Assembly (NCBI GenBank): GCA_020636275.1
Contig: JACJYD010000001.1
Location: 1,812,001 to 1,876,000 of the forward strand
Origin: Lewinellaceae bacterium
GTDB lineage: Bacteria; Bacteroidota; Bacteroidia; Chitinophagales; Saprospiraceae
Reading direction: 5' to 3'
DNA: 64,000 bases
Numbering within the stretch: position 1 is the stretch's first letter; the number at the start of each line of letters is the position of its first letter. The notes under the pieces are model-generated. The model was not told where the DNA came from and searched no databases. It saw nothing but the letters and a program-made list of their open reading frames with translations. Below, piece by piece: positions 32,649-42,025 of this stretch. The position numbers and the translations under genes were made by a program.

Positions 32649-33410
32649 ATGAATCCTCTATTCTCCCTGAACAATAAAAATGCCCTGATCACCGGCGCCA
32701 GCCGCGGCTTGGGGCAAGCCATGGCCATCGCTCTTGCCAAGGCCGGTGCTTTTGTGGTCTGCTGTAGTTCTGCGCCGGGGGGAACCGACGAAACGCTCCG
32801 GCTCATCGAGGCAAAAGGGGGCCAGGCCATGAGTCTCTTCGCCGATCTGAGCGACCGGGAAGCCGTGCGAAAAATGTACCAGGAGGCAAGGGAAAAATGC
32901 GGGCGCATCGATATTCTCGTCAATAACGGGGGCACTATCGCCCGCTATCCGGCCAGCGAATTCCCGCTTGATGAATGGGACCGGGTGCTGGAGGTAAACC
33001 TGACTTCCGCGTTCTATCTCTCCCAACTCGCCGGCCGGGATATGATCGAAAACGGCGGGGGGAAGATCATCAACACAGCGTCCATGCTGTCGTATTCCGG
33101 AGGTATCACCGTTCCGGCGTATACGGCAAGCAAACACGGCATCGCCGGCATCACCAGGGCGCTGGCCAACGAATGGGCCCAGTACAACATCCAGGTGAAT
33201 GCCATCGCGCCGGGCTATTTCCGCACCGATAACACCCAACGGTTGCAGGATGACCCTGTGCGCAACGCCGAGATCTCCAAACGCATCCCCGCAGGGCGTT
33301 GGGGCGATCCGGAAGATCTGGCAGGCGTAGTGATCTTCCTGGCTTCACAGGCAAGTGATTATGTAAATGGCGCCATCATAAACGTGGACGGAGGGTGGAT
33401 GGCGCGGTAA
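32649..33410 (+). CDS. kduD: 2-Deoxy-D-gluconate 3-dehydrogenase / DKII reductase
   Basis: KduD reduces 3-deoxy-D-glycero-2,5-hexodiulosonate with NADH to 2-keto-3-deoxygluconate, the second step of unsaturated-uronate catabolism. The 253-residue short-chain dehydrogenase has the nucleotide motif TGASRGLGQ, the LVNNGGTI loop and the catalytic Ser-Tyr-Lys set (INTASMLSYSG; PAYTASKHG, Tyr near residue 158 and Lys four later). The C-terminal NVDGGWMAR is typical of KduD. The gene is divergent from the HTCS and convergent with the PL10 gene. The substrate call rests on similarity to KduD and on the pectin context. Confidence 0.9.
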   Translation: MNPLFSLNNKNALITGASRGLGQAMAIALAKAGAFVVCCSSAPGGTDETLRLIEAKGGQAMSLFADLSDREAVRKMYQEAREKCGRIDILVNNGGTIARYPASEFPLDEWDRVLEVNLTSAFYLSQLAGRDMIENGGGKIINTASMLSYSGGITVPAYTASKHGIAGITRALANEWAQYNIQVNAIAPGYFRTDNTQRLQDDPVRNAEISKRIPAGRWGDPEDLAGVVIFLASQASDYVNGAIINVDGGWMAR

Positions 33411-33414
33411 AATG

Positions 33415-34443
33415 TTAATTGGATTTTTCCCAGGCCGGATACTCCTTCTCCAATAGCTTTTCCGGCCACTTTCCATAGTAACCGTAGCCGACGCGGCGTT
33501 CGTTCTCGATCTCATCGAGGTGGTAGTGTATGATGCCGTCGCGGCCGGTGAAGATGGGACGGAACGTATCCAGTTCGTAAAACCGGGCCCAGATCGTGCT
33601 GTTCTCCTCGGGAAAGATCACGCGGTCCCTGCCGCTCGGTTGGAACGGGTCTGCCTTGATCTCATAGTTCCAGCCTTCGATCTTCACTTGTTCGAACCAC
33701 TTCACTGCCGAGCGGATGGCTATTTTTATCTCCTCGGAAGGATGGTCGATGCTCATCAGGAAGCGGACGATCCCAACGCTTTCAGCGCCGCTCAGAGAAG
33801 GGGGTTCGAATTTCCGGGCTTGAGCGGGTACCAGGGTCTGGCTATCGTGCTGTGCGCACCAGACCGTCAACACGCCATGCTGAACGACCTGTGTTTTCAG
33901 AATACATTCGATGCCCTTTTGGAGGGCGGCCTGTGCTTCCTTTCTCAAAGAGGGGTCGACCAAATGGAATACGCCTTCGTCCTCAGCCAGATGCTCCATG
34001 ATCCACATAACATCGATCATCGCATTGTCATTGTAGGTAATGTGGATGCGGTAGTTGGTCGAGTCCGGGTAAAATTGTGGCCAGCCGCCCGCCGTATTCT
34101 GCGCCTCCAGCAAATAGGCGATGCCCCGTTCGGCAGCCTGGAGATAGGTTTTGTTTTTGGTTTTGTCGTACGCCTCCAGCAGGTAATTGATCTCTAAGGT
34201 GGTAGAGCGGTCGTCGATCGTCGCATCCAGACGGTTCTTGTCGGCGAGGAGTTTTTCCTTCCACTCTTCGGAAATGGGTTTCTTATAATCTGTCGCATCT
34301 CCCTTATACTGTGGCCAACCGCCGTTGGCTCGCTGGTAGAGCAGCATTTTTTCCGCTGTTTCGTCGGTAAGCGCCTGCGGCAGGGCCTTTATCGAACAGG
34401 CGGTTAAAAATCCCATAATTAAAATGGAAAGCAGGTATTTCAT
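33415..34443 (-). CDS. pelA: Family 10 pectate lyase (PL10)
   Basis: A 342-residue lipoprotein (signal FLTACS; Cys16) with the alpha/alpha-toroid fold of PL10 pectate lyases. Characteristic parts are YQRANGGWPQYKGD, RSTTLEINYLLEAY, NTAGGWPQFYPDST, ITYNDNAMIDVMW, TVWCAQHD, PSLSGAESVGIVRFLM and SSTIWARFYEL-like text near the C-terminus (ENSTIWARFYELDT). It cleaves de-esterified polygalacturonan by beta-elimination and leaves a 4,5-unsaturated uronate. It lies between kduD and the isomerase gene, on the opposite strand to both. Confidence 0.93.
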   Translation of the reverse strand: MKYLLSILIMGFLTACSIKALPQALTDETAEKMLLYQRANGGWPQYKGDATDYKKPISEEWKEKLLADKNRLDATIDDRSTTLEINYLLEAYDKTKNKTYLQAAERGIAYLLEAQNTAGGWPQFYPDSTNYRIHITYNDNAMIDVMWIMEHLAEDEGVFHLVDPSLRKEAQAALQKGIECILKTQVVQHGVLTVWCAQHDSQTLVPAQARKFEPPSLSGAESVGIVRFLMSIDHPSEEIKIAIRSAVKWFEQVKIEGWNYEIKADPFQPSGRDRVIFPEENSTIWARFYELDTFRPIFTGRDGIIHYHLDEIENERRVGYGYYGKWPEKLLEKEYPAWEKSN

Positions 34444-34613
34444 GCGGGTTCGTTTAAATTTTTGATGACACAGAGGTGAAGAGCATCTCGCTTCGCTCGA
34501 TTACAACGTTTGACATTAATTTTGAATTGAATATTCTGCAATTTCACAAGTCTTTCCTGCATATTCCAGCCGATGTTATAAACGGCTATCCAAAAGATGA
34601 TTTATGAATAAGG

Positions 34614-34640
34614 TTGGGGTAAAGACTTGACCTATCTTTG
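34614..34640 (+). promoter_or_regulatory. Candidate Bacteroidota promoter
   Basis: TTG at 34614-34616 and TATCTTTG (TAnnTTTG type) at 34633-34640 are spaced by 16 bases, slightly short of the usual 17-23. They stand 20 bases upstream of the isomerase start codon. Confidence 0.45.
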
Positions 34641-34660
34641 AACAAAACGACTTTTATACC

Positions 34661-35578
34661 ATGGTTCAACCTAAAACAATCGGCGCCAGCAAAACCGCTC
34701 CTCCAAAATCTCCTGGAGAACGCAGACATGACCTCCGGGTCGTCGTACCTGTCAAGAACGAGATCCGCACGGTGGAGGCATTCGATGCCACACCTTCTGA
34801 AGGGGTACAGGAAATTATTACAGGCGATAATTCCACGTTTGCATTCCTGCGACTGACCAGGATCGTGCTTCAAAATGGCATTGCCAATCGCGCCCTCGGC
34901 CTGGAAGAGGCTGTATATTATGTCAACCGCGGCGAGGTGACCCTCAAGGCCGACGGACAGACGCATACCCTCAGAAAGGGTGACGTGCTTTACGTAGGCA
35001 TCAATTCGGAGGTGCAACTGAGCTCGATTACCTCCTGCGATGTCAGCGAATTCAAGGCGGTCGATTGCCATATCGCGCATCCCGTCCAATTGATCCGGCA
35101 TACCGACATTGAAGGGACCGAACTGGCTGCCGACCTGGGGAGCCGCCGCCCGATGTCGAAGCGGACGGTCTTCAAACTGGTCGACAAGAACGTGCAGGCC
35201 TCGCGCCTCCTTTTCGGCGACACCTATATGGCGCAAAAAGGCGGGGTCGGGAGCTATCCGCCGCATTTCCACGGCCCCGACGGCCCTCACGGCCTGGGTA
35301 AGAACGCCAAGGAAGAGATCTACCATTTCCGCTGCGAGACCGATATTCCGGGCGATGTGCCCTACGTACTGCAAAACTGCGCCCTGCCCGAAGAAAAGGT
35401 CAACGTTTACGCCCATATCTTCGATGAAACGGCCATCAACGTAACGCCGACCTATCACGATACCATCGCACCGCCATCGGTCGACTTCATGTTCACCTGG
35501 TGCCTCGCCAGTTTTACGGAAGGACACCGCGACTGGGCGGAGATCTACAACAAGCCCGGTTATGAAAATGAATGGTAA
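34661..35578 (+). CDS. KduI/IolB-family isomerase, probable 5-keto-4-deoxyuronate isomerase
   Basis: A 305-residue bicupin protein. The C-terminal cupin has GVGSYPPHFHGPDGPHG and KNAKEEIYHFR, with the metal-binding His, His and Glu of the KduI/IolB superfamily. In this context I infer isomerisation of 4-deoxy-L-threo-5-hexosulose uronate to 3-deoxy-D-glycero-2,5-hexodiulosonate, the step before KduD, which is encoded nearby. The C-terminal cupin text is as close to IolB (5-deoxyglucuronate isomerase) as to canonical KduI, so the name is not secure. It is followed six bases later by the GH28 gene. Confidence 0.75.
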   Translation: MVQPKTIGASKTAPPKSPGERRHDLRVVVPVKNEIRTVEAFDATPSEGVQEIITGDNSTFAFLRLTRIVLQNGIANRALGLEEAVYYVNRGEVTLKADGQTHTLRKGDVLYVGINSEVQLSSITSCDVSEFKAVDCHIAHPVQLIRHTDIEGTELAADLGSRRPMSKRTVFKLVDKNVQASRLLFGDTYMAQKGGVGSYPPHFHGPDGPHGLGKNAKEEIYHFRCETDIPGDVPYVLQNCALPEEKVNVYAHIFDETAINVTPTYHDTIAPPSVDFMFTWCLASFTEGHRDWAEIYNKPGYENEW

Positions 35579-35584
35579 AAAATA

Positions 35585-37018
35585 ATGATCATGACCAAGT
35601 ACCTAACCAGCCTGTTCTTATTGCTGTTGCTGGGTTGCCAGCAAACCGCCGTGCAAAACAACGTTGCTGCGGTTACATCCGATCCCTGGGAACAGGTGAC
35701 CGAAATATTGGCAAATATCCAGCCTCCCGTTTTTCCCGACCGGATCTTCGACATCACGGAATACGGTGCTAAGGCCGATGGGCGGACGGACTGCCTCCCT
35801 GCCTTTAAAGCGGCTATCGAGGCCTGCCATACAGCGGGCGGAGGAATGGTATTGACGCCGGCCGGCGACTATTTTGTGAAGGGCCCCATTCATTTGAAAA
35901 GCAACGTAAATCTCCACCTTGCCGAAGGGGCGACGGTCAAATTCAGTACTGATCCGAATGACTTCCTTCCGGTGGTCCGTACACGCTGGGAAGCGGTCGA
36001 GTGTTACAATTATTCACCCCTCATCTATGCTTATGAGCAGGAGAATATCGCCGTAACCGGGATGGGAACGCTCGACGGACAGGCCGACAACGAACACTGG
36101 TGGAACTGGGTAAATAATGAACTTTACGGCTGGAAGGAAGGCATGCCCAGTCAGGCCGACGACCATAGCCGGCCGAAATTATTTGACTGGAATACCCGGG
36201 AAGTGCCCGTCGAAGACCGGGTGCTGGGCAAGGGCAGCTACCTGCGACCCAACTTCCTTCAGCCATACAACTGTAAAAACGTGCTGATCGATGGCGTGAC
36301 CATCCGGAATTCGCCCATGTGGGTCGTTCACCCGGTGCTCTCCGAGAACGTGATCGTTCAAAACGTGAAGGTCATCAGTCATGGACCGAACAGCGATGGT
36401 TGCGATCCCGAAAGCTGCAAGAATGTCCTCATCAAAAATTGCTTCTTCGATACGGGCGACGATTGCATCGCCCTCAAATCGGGCCGCAACCAGGATGGCA
36501 GAAGGATCGGCCGCCCCATCGAAAATGTGGTTATTCAAAACTGCGAAATGAAGGACGGACACGGGGGCGTGGTCATCGGCAGTGAGGTCAGCGGCGGGGC
36601 GAGGAATATTTTTGCCGAAAATTGCGTCATGGACAGTCCCCATCTCGACCGGGCCTTGCGCATAAAAACCAATAAAGTTAGGGGAGGAAAGATCGAGAAC
36701 CTGTTTTTCCGGAATATCGAAGTCGGGGAAGTCGGAGAAGCTATCCTGCGGGTCAATATGCGTTATCCAATCTATTCGGATACCAATCAAACCTTTATCC
36801 CGGTCGTAGAGAATATTTTCGTGGAAAATGTCACTTCCAAAAAGAGCAAATACGGGGTCCTGATCGACGGATACAGCGATGAATTCCCGGTCCGGAATGT
36901 CCAATTGACCAATTGCCGTTTCGACGGTGTTGCCGAAGGGAACGACGTCGAATTTGCCAAAGGGTTGATCTTCAAGGAGGTTTATATCAATGGAACCTTA
37001 GTAAATATTCAAAAATAA
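35585..37018 (+). CDS. Polygalacturonase-type GH28 lipoprotein
   Basis: A 477-residue protein with a lipoprotein signal (LLLLGCQQ). The parallel beta-helix catalytic domain has all four GH28 motifs: NSDGCDPESC, DTGDDCIALKSG, DGHGGVVIGSE and ALRIKTNKVRGG. These supply the three catalytic Asp residues, the His and the Arg-x-Lys. Family members hydrolyse homogalacturonan or rhamnogalacturonan, usually from the non-reducing end in Bacteroidota. An alternative start two codons downstream (35591) is equally possible. It follows the isomerase gene by six bases, so the two are probably one transcript. Confidence 0.94.
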   Translation: MIMTKYLTSLFLLLLLGCQQTAVQNNVAAVTSDPWEQVTEILANIQPPVFPDRIFDITEYGAKADGRTDCLPAFKAAIEACHTAGGGMVLTPAGDYFVKGPIHLKSNVNLHLAEGATVKFSTDPNDFLPVVRTRWEAVECYNYSPLIYAYEQENIAVTGMGTLDGQADNEHWWNWVNNELYGWKEGMPSQADDHSRPKLFDWNTREVPVEDRVLGKGSYLRPNFLQPYNCKNVLIDGVTIRNSPMWVVHPVLSENVIVQNVKVISHGPNSDGCDPESCKNVLIKNCFFDTGDDCIALKSGRNQDGRRIGRPIENVVIQNCEMKDGHGGVVIGSEVSGGARNIFAENCVMDSPHLDRALRIKTNKVRGGKIENLFFRNIEVGEVGEAILRVNMRYPIYSDTNQTFIPVVENIFVENVTSKKSKYGVLIDGYSDEFPVRNVQLTNCRFDGVAEGNDVEFAKGLIFKEVYINGTLVNIQK

Positions 37019-37024
37019 AAGGGA

Positions 37025-37047
37025 TTTGCCAGCCTGAGGCCGGCAAA
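37025..37047 (+). terminator. Hairpin after the GH28 gene
   Basis: TTTGCCAGCC pairs with GGCCGGCAAA around TGA with one mismatch. No strong T-run follows. Confidence 0.5.
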
Positions 37048-37146
37048 CCACTTTTCTTTGAGCATTATAACTGAGAAATGGAGGCCATCCCGGATTTTAT
37101 CTGAATTGAAAACCCGGCAGGATTCATCTTTCTCCAATAACTATTT

Positions 37147-38673
37147 ATGAAAAATAGCCTGATCTTCTTTTTCACGCTACTCACTGTTTCCGCCTTTTCA
37201 CAACCCATCGGTTGGGCGAGCCTGAACGGAGGGACCTCCGGTGGCGCCGGTGGTCAGGTGGTGACCATCACCAACCGGACCGAACTGCTGGCCAATGTGA
37301 CGGGTGAGGATCCGAAGATTCTCCTGATCCAGGACACGGTCGAGCTGAATCTGTACGAGCGGGTCAAGGTTTATGGGAACAAAACGATCATGGGGGCTAC
37401 TCCTGCAGCAATGCTGCGCTACGGAGGGCTGGAGATCATTGGCAACAACGTCATCCTTCAAAACCTGGCTATCGGCGATTTTTACGACGGCGACTGGAGT
37501 GGTACGACACATAGCACGGATTGCCTGACCCTCTACGGCGTCAACATCTGGATCGACCACTGCTGGCTTTGGGCTGGGGCTGACGGATTATTGGACGTCC
37601 GAAGCGGCAATAATAACATTGCCGATTACATTACCGTATCCTATACCCGGTTCAGCGACCACAACAAAGTGAGTTTGATCGGCAGTGCCGACAGCAATAT
37701 CGAATGCCGGGACCACCTGCGTATCACCTACGATCATTGTTGGTGGGACGGCACCCTGGCCAAGGGGCTGAACCAGCGCCTGCCGCGGGTCCGTTTCGGC
37801 GATGTACATGTTTTGAACAGTTATTACGAAGAAGTCGATTCCTATTGTGTTGCCGCCCGTTTCGAATCGGACGTGGTCGTTGAAGACAATTATTTTCGCA
37901 ACGTATCCAACCCGCACATCATGGACGATTTCGGGCTTGGGATCGAAGATCCCGACCTGGTGAGCATCGGCAATATCTATGAATTGTGTTCGGGGTCCCA
38001 GACCACCAGTGGAACGGCTTTCACGCCTTCCGATTTTTATTCCTATGATCCGATCCCTGCCTGGGATGTGCCCGCCCTGGTTATGAACGAAGCCGGCCCC
38101 TTTAATCCGGATGCCAATATCTCTCCAGTGGCTGTCGACGACATCATCGATTATTCAGGGTTGTCGGGCACGGTGAATATTTATTCAGTTGACAACGATA
38201 CGGACGCCGACGGAGGGGACCTACGCATCGCCCAAATTGCAAACGATCCTCCGGGCACCGCCCATATCAAACTGAACCGTATCATCTATACGCCCCTTCC
38301 CAACTCCACAGGGGTGGATACGATCCTGTATCTGCTGGTGGACACGCAGGGCGGAGTGGATACCGGAAGGGTGTTGATCTATTACGACGGGATCAATTCA
38401 ATCTTCAGCAGGCAGGATCCGAACGGGGTGGTTCAAGTTTACCCCAATCCCGCAAATGGGTTGGTGACGGTTGAAATGGAGGCTGGTTTTGAGGAAGCAT
38501 CCGCTATCGAGGTTTTTGATCACTTGGGAAGGGGCGTTTGCAGCGATCTTTTTCCTTCGGAAAATAAAAATAAGTACACCCTCGATACCGGCTTTTTCCC
38601 TGAAGGGGTCTATTGGGTTTTCGTGCGTGCTGGAGCGCATAGGTTTACTAAAAAGTTGGTGATCGTTCATTGA
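37147..38673 (+). CDS. PL1 pectate lyase with T9SS tail
   Basis: A 508-residue secreted enzyme. After a signal peptide (MKNSLIFFFTLLTVSAFS) comes a PL1 beta-helix with VNIWIDHCWLW, the Ca-binding region around YTRFSDHNKVSLIGS, and NQRLPRVRFGDVHVLNSYY, the conserved Arg-x-Pro-Arg catalytic stretch. A cadherin- or Ig-like module follows (about 320-415). The C-terminal 80 residues (VQVYPNPANG to KKLVIVH) are a type IX secretion sorting domain, so the lyase is exported across the outer membrane. PL1 enzymes cleave polygalacturonate by beta-elimination. Confidence 0.94.
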   Translation: MKNSLIFFFTLLTVSAFSQPIGWASLNGGTSGGAGGQVVTITNRTELLANVTGEDPKILLIQDTVELNLYERVKVYGNKTIMGATPAAMLRYGGLEIIGNNVILQNLAIGDFYDGDWSGTTHSTDCLTLYGVNIWIDHCWLWAGADGLLDVRSGNNNIADYITVSYTRFSDHNKVSLIGSADSNIECRDHLRITYDHCWWDGTLAKGLNQRLPRVRFGDVHVLNSYYEEVDSYCVAARFESDVVVEDNYFRNVSNPHIMDDFGLGIEDPDLVSIGNIYELCSGSQTTSGTAFTPSDFYSYDPIPAWDVPALVMNEAGPFNPDANISPVAVDDIIDYSGLSGTVNIYSVDNDTDADGGDLRIAQIANDPPGTAHIKLNRIIYTPLPNSTGVDTILYLLVDTQGGVDTGRVLIYYDGINSIFSRQDPNGVVQVYPNPANGLVTVEMEAGFEEASAIEVFDHLGRGVCSDLFPSENKNKYTLDTGFFPEGVYWVFVRAGAHRFTKKLVIVH

Positions 38674-38685
38674 TGAATAATTTAA

Positions 38686-38783
38686 ACCGCGACGACGCGA
38701 CGGACGCGACGACAAAAAGGGATCACCTCTCTATTTTAGATTTGAAAAACGGCCCAACGTCGTGTCCGTTGCGTCGTCGCGGT
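38686..38783. repeat. REP-like inverted repeat, copy 2
   Basis: Arms ACCGCGACGACGCGACGGAC and, on the right, the near complement ending in GTCGTCGCGGT. The sequence has the same core as copy 1 at 32529-32625 (ACCGCRACGACGCRACGGAC). It fills most of the gap between the PL1 and CE8 genes. Confidence 0.8.
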
Positions 38784-38798
38784 AAATATTAAAAAGCG

Positions 38799-41700
38799 AT
38801 GAAAGTTGGTATGAATATGAAATTAAAACTAATCCTTTACCTGACTCTTTTCCTTTTCCCTCTGCTTACACAAGGTCAGTCGACCGGAAAGACAGATGTT
38901 TGGGACTTCGGCGCCGAGCAGTTGGATACGGCGCTCTACAATAATCAGTTGACAGAAACCATCATCAATTCCTGGTATGACCCGGGCATTCCGGTGGGGA
39001 GTTCGGGTAATGTATTGCCCAATTTTTTCAACGAGGGTGCGCTTTCGTGGATAGGAGGCGGGAACGACCGCTTGCGGACCACCAATACCAATCTGACCCG
39101 TTACGATGAAAACATCAGTACGGCGCCGGGTTATACGGGACGCGTTTATGTAAACTCAGCCGCCAACGTCAACCGGTTTATGAGGCTGATCCTGGGAGAA
39201 GACGATGAAGTGACTGTCATTGCCAAAACGGATGCGGGAGGGATCCTCAATTTCCAATACGACGACGACCCCCTTGCACAAACCGACGTAGTCCCAGCCA
39301 CCAGCGACTTGGTAGAGCTTCACTTCGTGGCAAAAGAGGCCGGCACGTATCGCCTCTTCGATACCCAGGGGAAACCGAGTTACTACCGGATCAGCCGAAA
39401 AGACGCCACCTATGTCACCCTGACCGGAGGGGTAGATGTTTCGCAGGCGCCCGGCATCCCGGCCGATTATACCATCGTTTTTACCAATGCCGCTGGAAAA
39501 TCCTGGAGCTCCCTGGTTTCAAACGGAAGCTATAACATGGAAATCCCCGCAGGGTATACCTATGAGCTGAGTCTTTCCGGGGCGAACGGATACATTATCT
39601 CAAATGGCACTTCGCTCGAAGTGACGGAAACCACGACCACACACGAAATCACCATTGTCAAAGTGGACCTGTACACCCTGAGTGGAGCCATCACCGGTCT
39701 GGGGGCGGCAATATTTGATCTCTCCCTGACCTATACCCCCGACCCATTGTCCGGTTCGATCTATGAGCCCGCCCTGGTTATCGACGCCGGCGCCGCGACG
39801 TATTCGATTCTGCTGGAACCGGATGTCCTATATTCCATCTCGGCGGAGGGCGTGAATGATTTTTCCATTGAAACGGATACCATCATCATCGGGAATGCCA
39901 ATACCAACGCAGATATTATTTTCAATCCAAAACCTGTATACCACGTTGCCATCGAAGCTCCGGGACTGACTTCCGGTCAACTGGATCAGTTGGCCCTCAC
40001 CTTCAGCAACCTGAATGAACCAGGGTATGAATACGCATTTTCTTCCGCAACCGATGTTTACCTGCGTGACGGCGTCTACACCGTCGCTGCAGGCGGGCTG
40101 GATGAATACCCGCTGGCGTTGACCCTGACGTCCAACTTGACTGTAGCACAAGCCGATACCTCTAAAACGCTTTCCTTTGTTCCGGTGACCGTCTGGTCTT
40201 TCGAAGACCGGGTCATTTCCTATGGCGATCCCGCCTATAAAGGCATGCTCTTCACCGGCCAGATCGCCAATGAAATTACCAAAGGCCACCTCACGGCAAA
40301 GCAGGGATCGACCATACAGGTTCCTGTAAATCCGGGTGAACGGGTTACCATTACTTATTACTACACCGCCGATTTTTCCATCGAAGGAGGTAGCGCTATT
40401 ACGACCAATACCCAAAGCACCAATATTTTGGAAAAGGTGGATTACGATTATCCGGGAAGTGCAGCCGGGTACGTCACCATTGCGGTAGGGTCAAGTGTTT
40501 CCACCACTTATATTACAGAGATCTCCGTAGCGACGCCGATCCCCTACGATTCCATGATCACGGTGGGGGTGGATAAAGATTACCAGACCATCAATGAAGC
40601 CCTGGATGCGGTCAGGCATATGGACCGGGACGACGAGCAGCGCGCCACGATCCTGATCGATCCTGGCAATTACGAAGAGATGCTCTTTGTCGACGAGCCC
40701 GGTATTACTTTGAAAAATGCCGCTGTGGAGCCCAGCATCGACCTGTTTAACAATGGGGTCGACATCGATCCCAACGCGGTCAGGATCACTTGCTATTACG
40801 GGCACGGCTACGACTACTACAGCATGGGTTCCAACCAGAAATGGAACGCCGAGGTGCTGGCCGTCAATAAGGAAAACGGCTATCCCTCTGCGGTCAACAC
40901 ACATTACTATTGGGATGCCACGGTTGTAGTACTGGCTGATGATTTCATTGCGGAAGACATCATTTTTGAGAATTCGTTTAACCAGTATATTTCTCAAAAA
41001 GAAACAGAAGACATAGTTGTGGAAGCCGATGGAAGCAAGGGCCCGCGGCCTGCCGAATACGGCAATACCGAAGTACAGAACAAAAGCTTCGTGGAACGGG
41101 CTGCAGCTATCGCCATTCCCAGCGGCTCCGACCGGGCGATTTTGAACAAATGCCGGGTGATCGGTCGGCAGGATTCCTTCTTTGGCGGAAACGGCTCAAG
41201 GGTGGTCGTCTACAAAGGCTCAGCCATGGGCGCCGTCGATTACATCTTTGGCGACATGACGGCGGTGTTCTACAAAACCGAACTGGCTATGAATACCAGC
41301 GACGGGAGCAGCGACCAGTCGTACCTCACTGCCGCCAAACAAACCGGCACCAGGGGATTCCTGATGTATGAGTGTACGGTGACCAGCGCCAAACCCGGGT
41401 TGGAAAATGCCTCTGCCTATCGCTCCAAACCGGGTTACTTTGGCCGTCCCTGGCAGGCCAATACCAGTGAGGTCGTTTTCTACAACACCACCATCGAAAC
41501 CTCCGATTATCCGGGGTCCGAAGGGCTTTCCCTCATCGTACCTCTGGGCTGGCAAAACTCCCTGGGCGGAGAATCCAGCGGCATGTACGAATACGGCACG
41601 ATCGAAGAATCGGGTGTAGATAACGGTCCGTACCGCGCCACCTGGGCCACGCTGCTCAACCAGCCGGTCCTGCTGGATGGCACGGAGATCACCCCCTTCA

Positions 41701-41996
41701 ATTTTACAAAAGGCAATGACAATTGGGACCCCCTCCCCGGATTGATCAACGGAGATGTGACGGAGGTGAAAAACGTCCTTCCCCTTTCTGCCGTACAGGT
41801 GCATGCATCCGGTAACCGGGTCTTCATTAGCAGGGTGGAATCAACAACGACAGTGAATGTTTTCAGCTTGAGTGGCGTATTGATCCAATCTTTTGAAACG
41901 AATAAGGACAGGGAATTCCAATTGGAAAGCGGTTTCTGGATCGTGGAGGTGATCGCAGCAGATGGCCGGAAGGCGGTGAAGGTATTTACCCACTAA
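38799..41996 (+). CDS. Pectin methylesterase (CE8) with long N-terminal modules and T9SS tail
   Basis: A 1065-residue exported protein. After the signal peptide (MKLKLILYLTLFLFPLLTQG, with an alternative start at 38817) comes about 590 residues of repeated beta-rich modules. Two of these begin with VWDFGAEQLD and VWSFEDRV. The pectinesterase domain occupies roughly 595-950 (VGVDKDYQTINEALDAVR; catalytic motifs GRQDSFFGG near 788, GAVDYIFGD near 810 and GYFGRPWQANTSEV). A type IX sorting domain closes the chain. CE8 removes methyl groups from pectin so that the lyases can act. The large N-terminal part probably binds pectin or the cell envelope. Confidence 0.93.
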   Translation: MKVGMNMKLKLILYLTLFLFPLLTQGQSTGKTDVWDFGAEQLDTALYNNQLTETIINSWYDPGIPVGSSGNVLPNFFNEGALSWIGGGNDRLRTTNTNLTRYDENISTAPGYTGRVYVNSAANVNRFMRLILGEDDEVTVIAKTDAGGILNFQYDDDPLAQTDVVPATSDLVELHFVAKEAGTYRLFDTQGKPSYYRISRKDATYVTLTGGVDVSQAPGIPADYTIVFTNAAGKSWSSLVSNGSYNMEIPAGYTYELSLSGANGYIISNGTSLEVTETTTTHEITIVKVDLYTLSGAITGLGAAIFDLSLTYTPDPLSGSIYEPALVIDAGAATYSILLEPDVLYSISAEGVNDFSIETDTIIIGNANTNADIIFNPKPVYHVAIEAPGLTSGQLDQLALTFSNLNEPGYEYAFSSATDVYLRDGVYTVAAGGLDEYPLALTLTSNLTVAQADTSKTLSFVPVTVWSFEDRVISYGDPAYKGMLFTGQIANEITKGHLTAKQGSTIQVPVNPGERVTITYYYTADFSIEGGSAITTNTQSTNILEKVDYDYPGSAAGYVTIAVGSSVSTTYITEISVATPIPYDSMITVGVDKDYQTINEALDAVRHMDRDDEQRATILIDPGNYEEMLFVDEPGITLKNAAVEPSIDLFNNGVDIDPNAVRITCYYGHGYDYYSMGSNQKWNAEVLAVNKENGYPSAVNTHYYWDATVVVLADDFIAEDIIFENSFNQYISQKETEDIVVEADGSKGPRPAEYGNTEVQNKSFVERAAAIAIPSGSDRAILNKCRVIGRQDSFFGGNGSRVVVYKGSAMGAVDYIFGDMTAVFYKTELAMNTSDGSSDQSYLTAAKQTGTRGFLMYECTVTSAKPGLENASAYRSKPGYFGRPWQANTSEVVFYNTTIETSDYPGSEGLSLIVPLGWQNSLGGESSGMYEYGTIEESGVDNGPYRATWATLLNQPVLLDGTEITPFNFTKGNDNWDPLPGLINGDVTEVKNVLPLSAVQVHASGNRVFISRVESTTTVNVFSLSGVLIQSFETNKDREFQLESGFWIVEVIAADGRKAVKVFTH

Positions 41997-42025
41997 AGAT
42001 CCTGGTTAATTCAAAAATCCTGATT

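Noticed and set aside
34586..35527. 313-codon minus-strand frame across the KduI/IolB gene
   Set aside because: Antisense shadow of a conserved bicupin gene.
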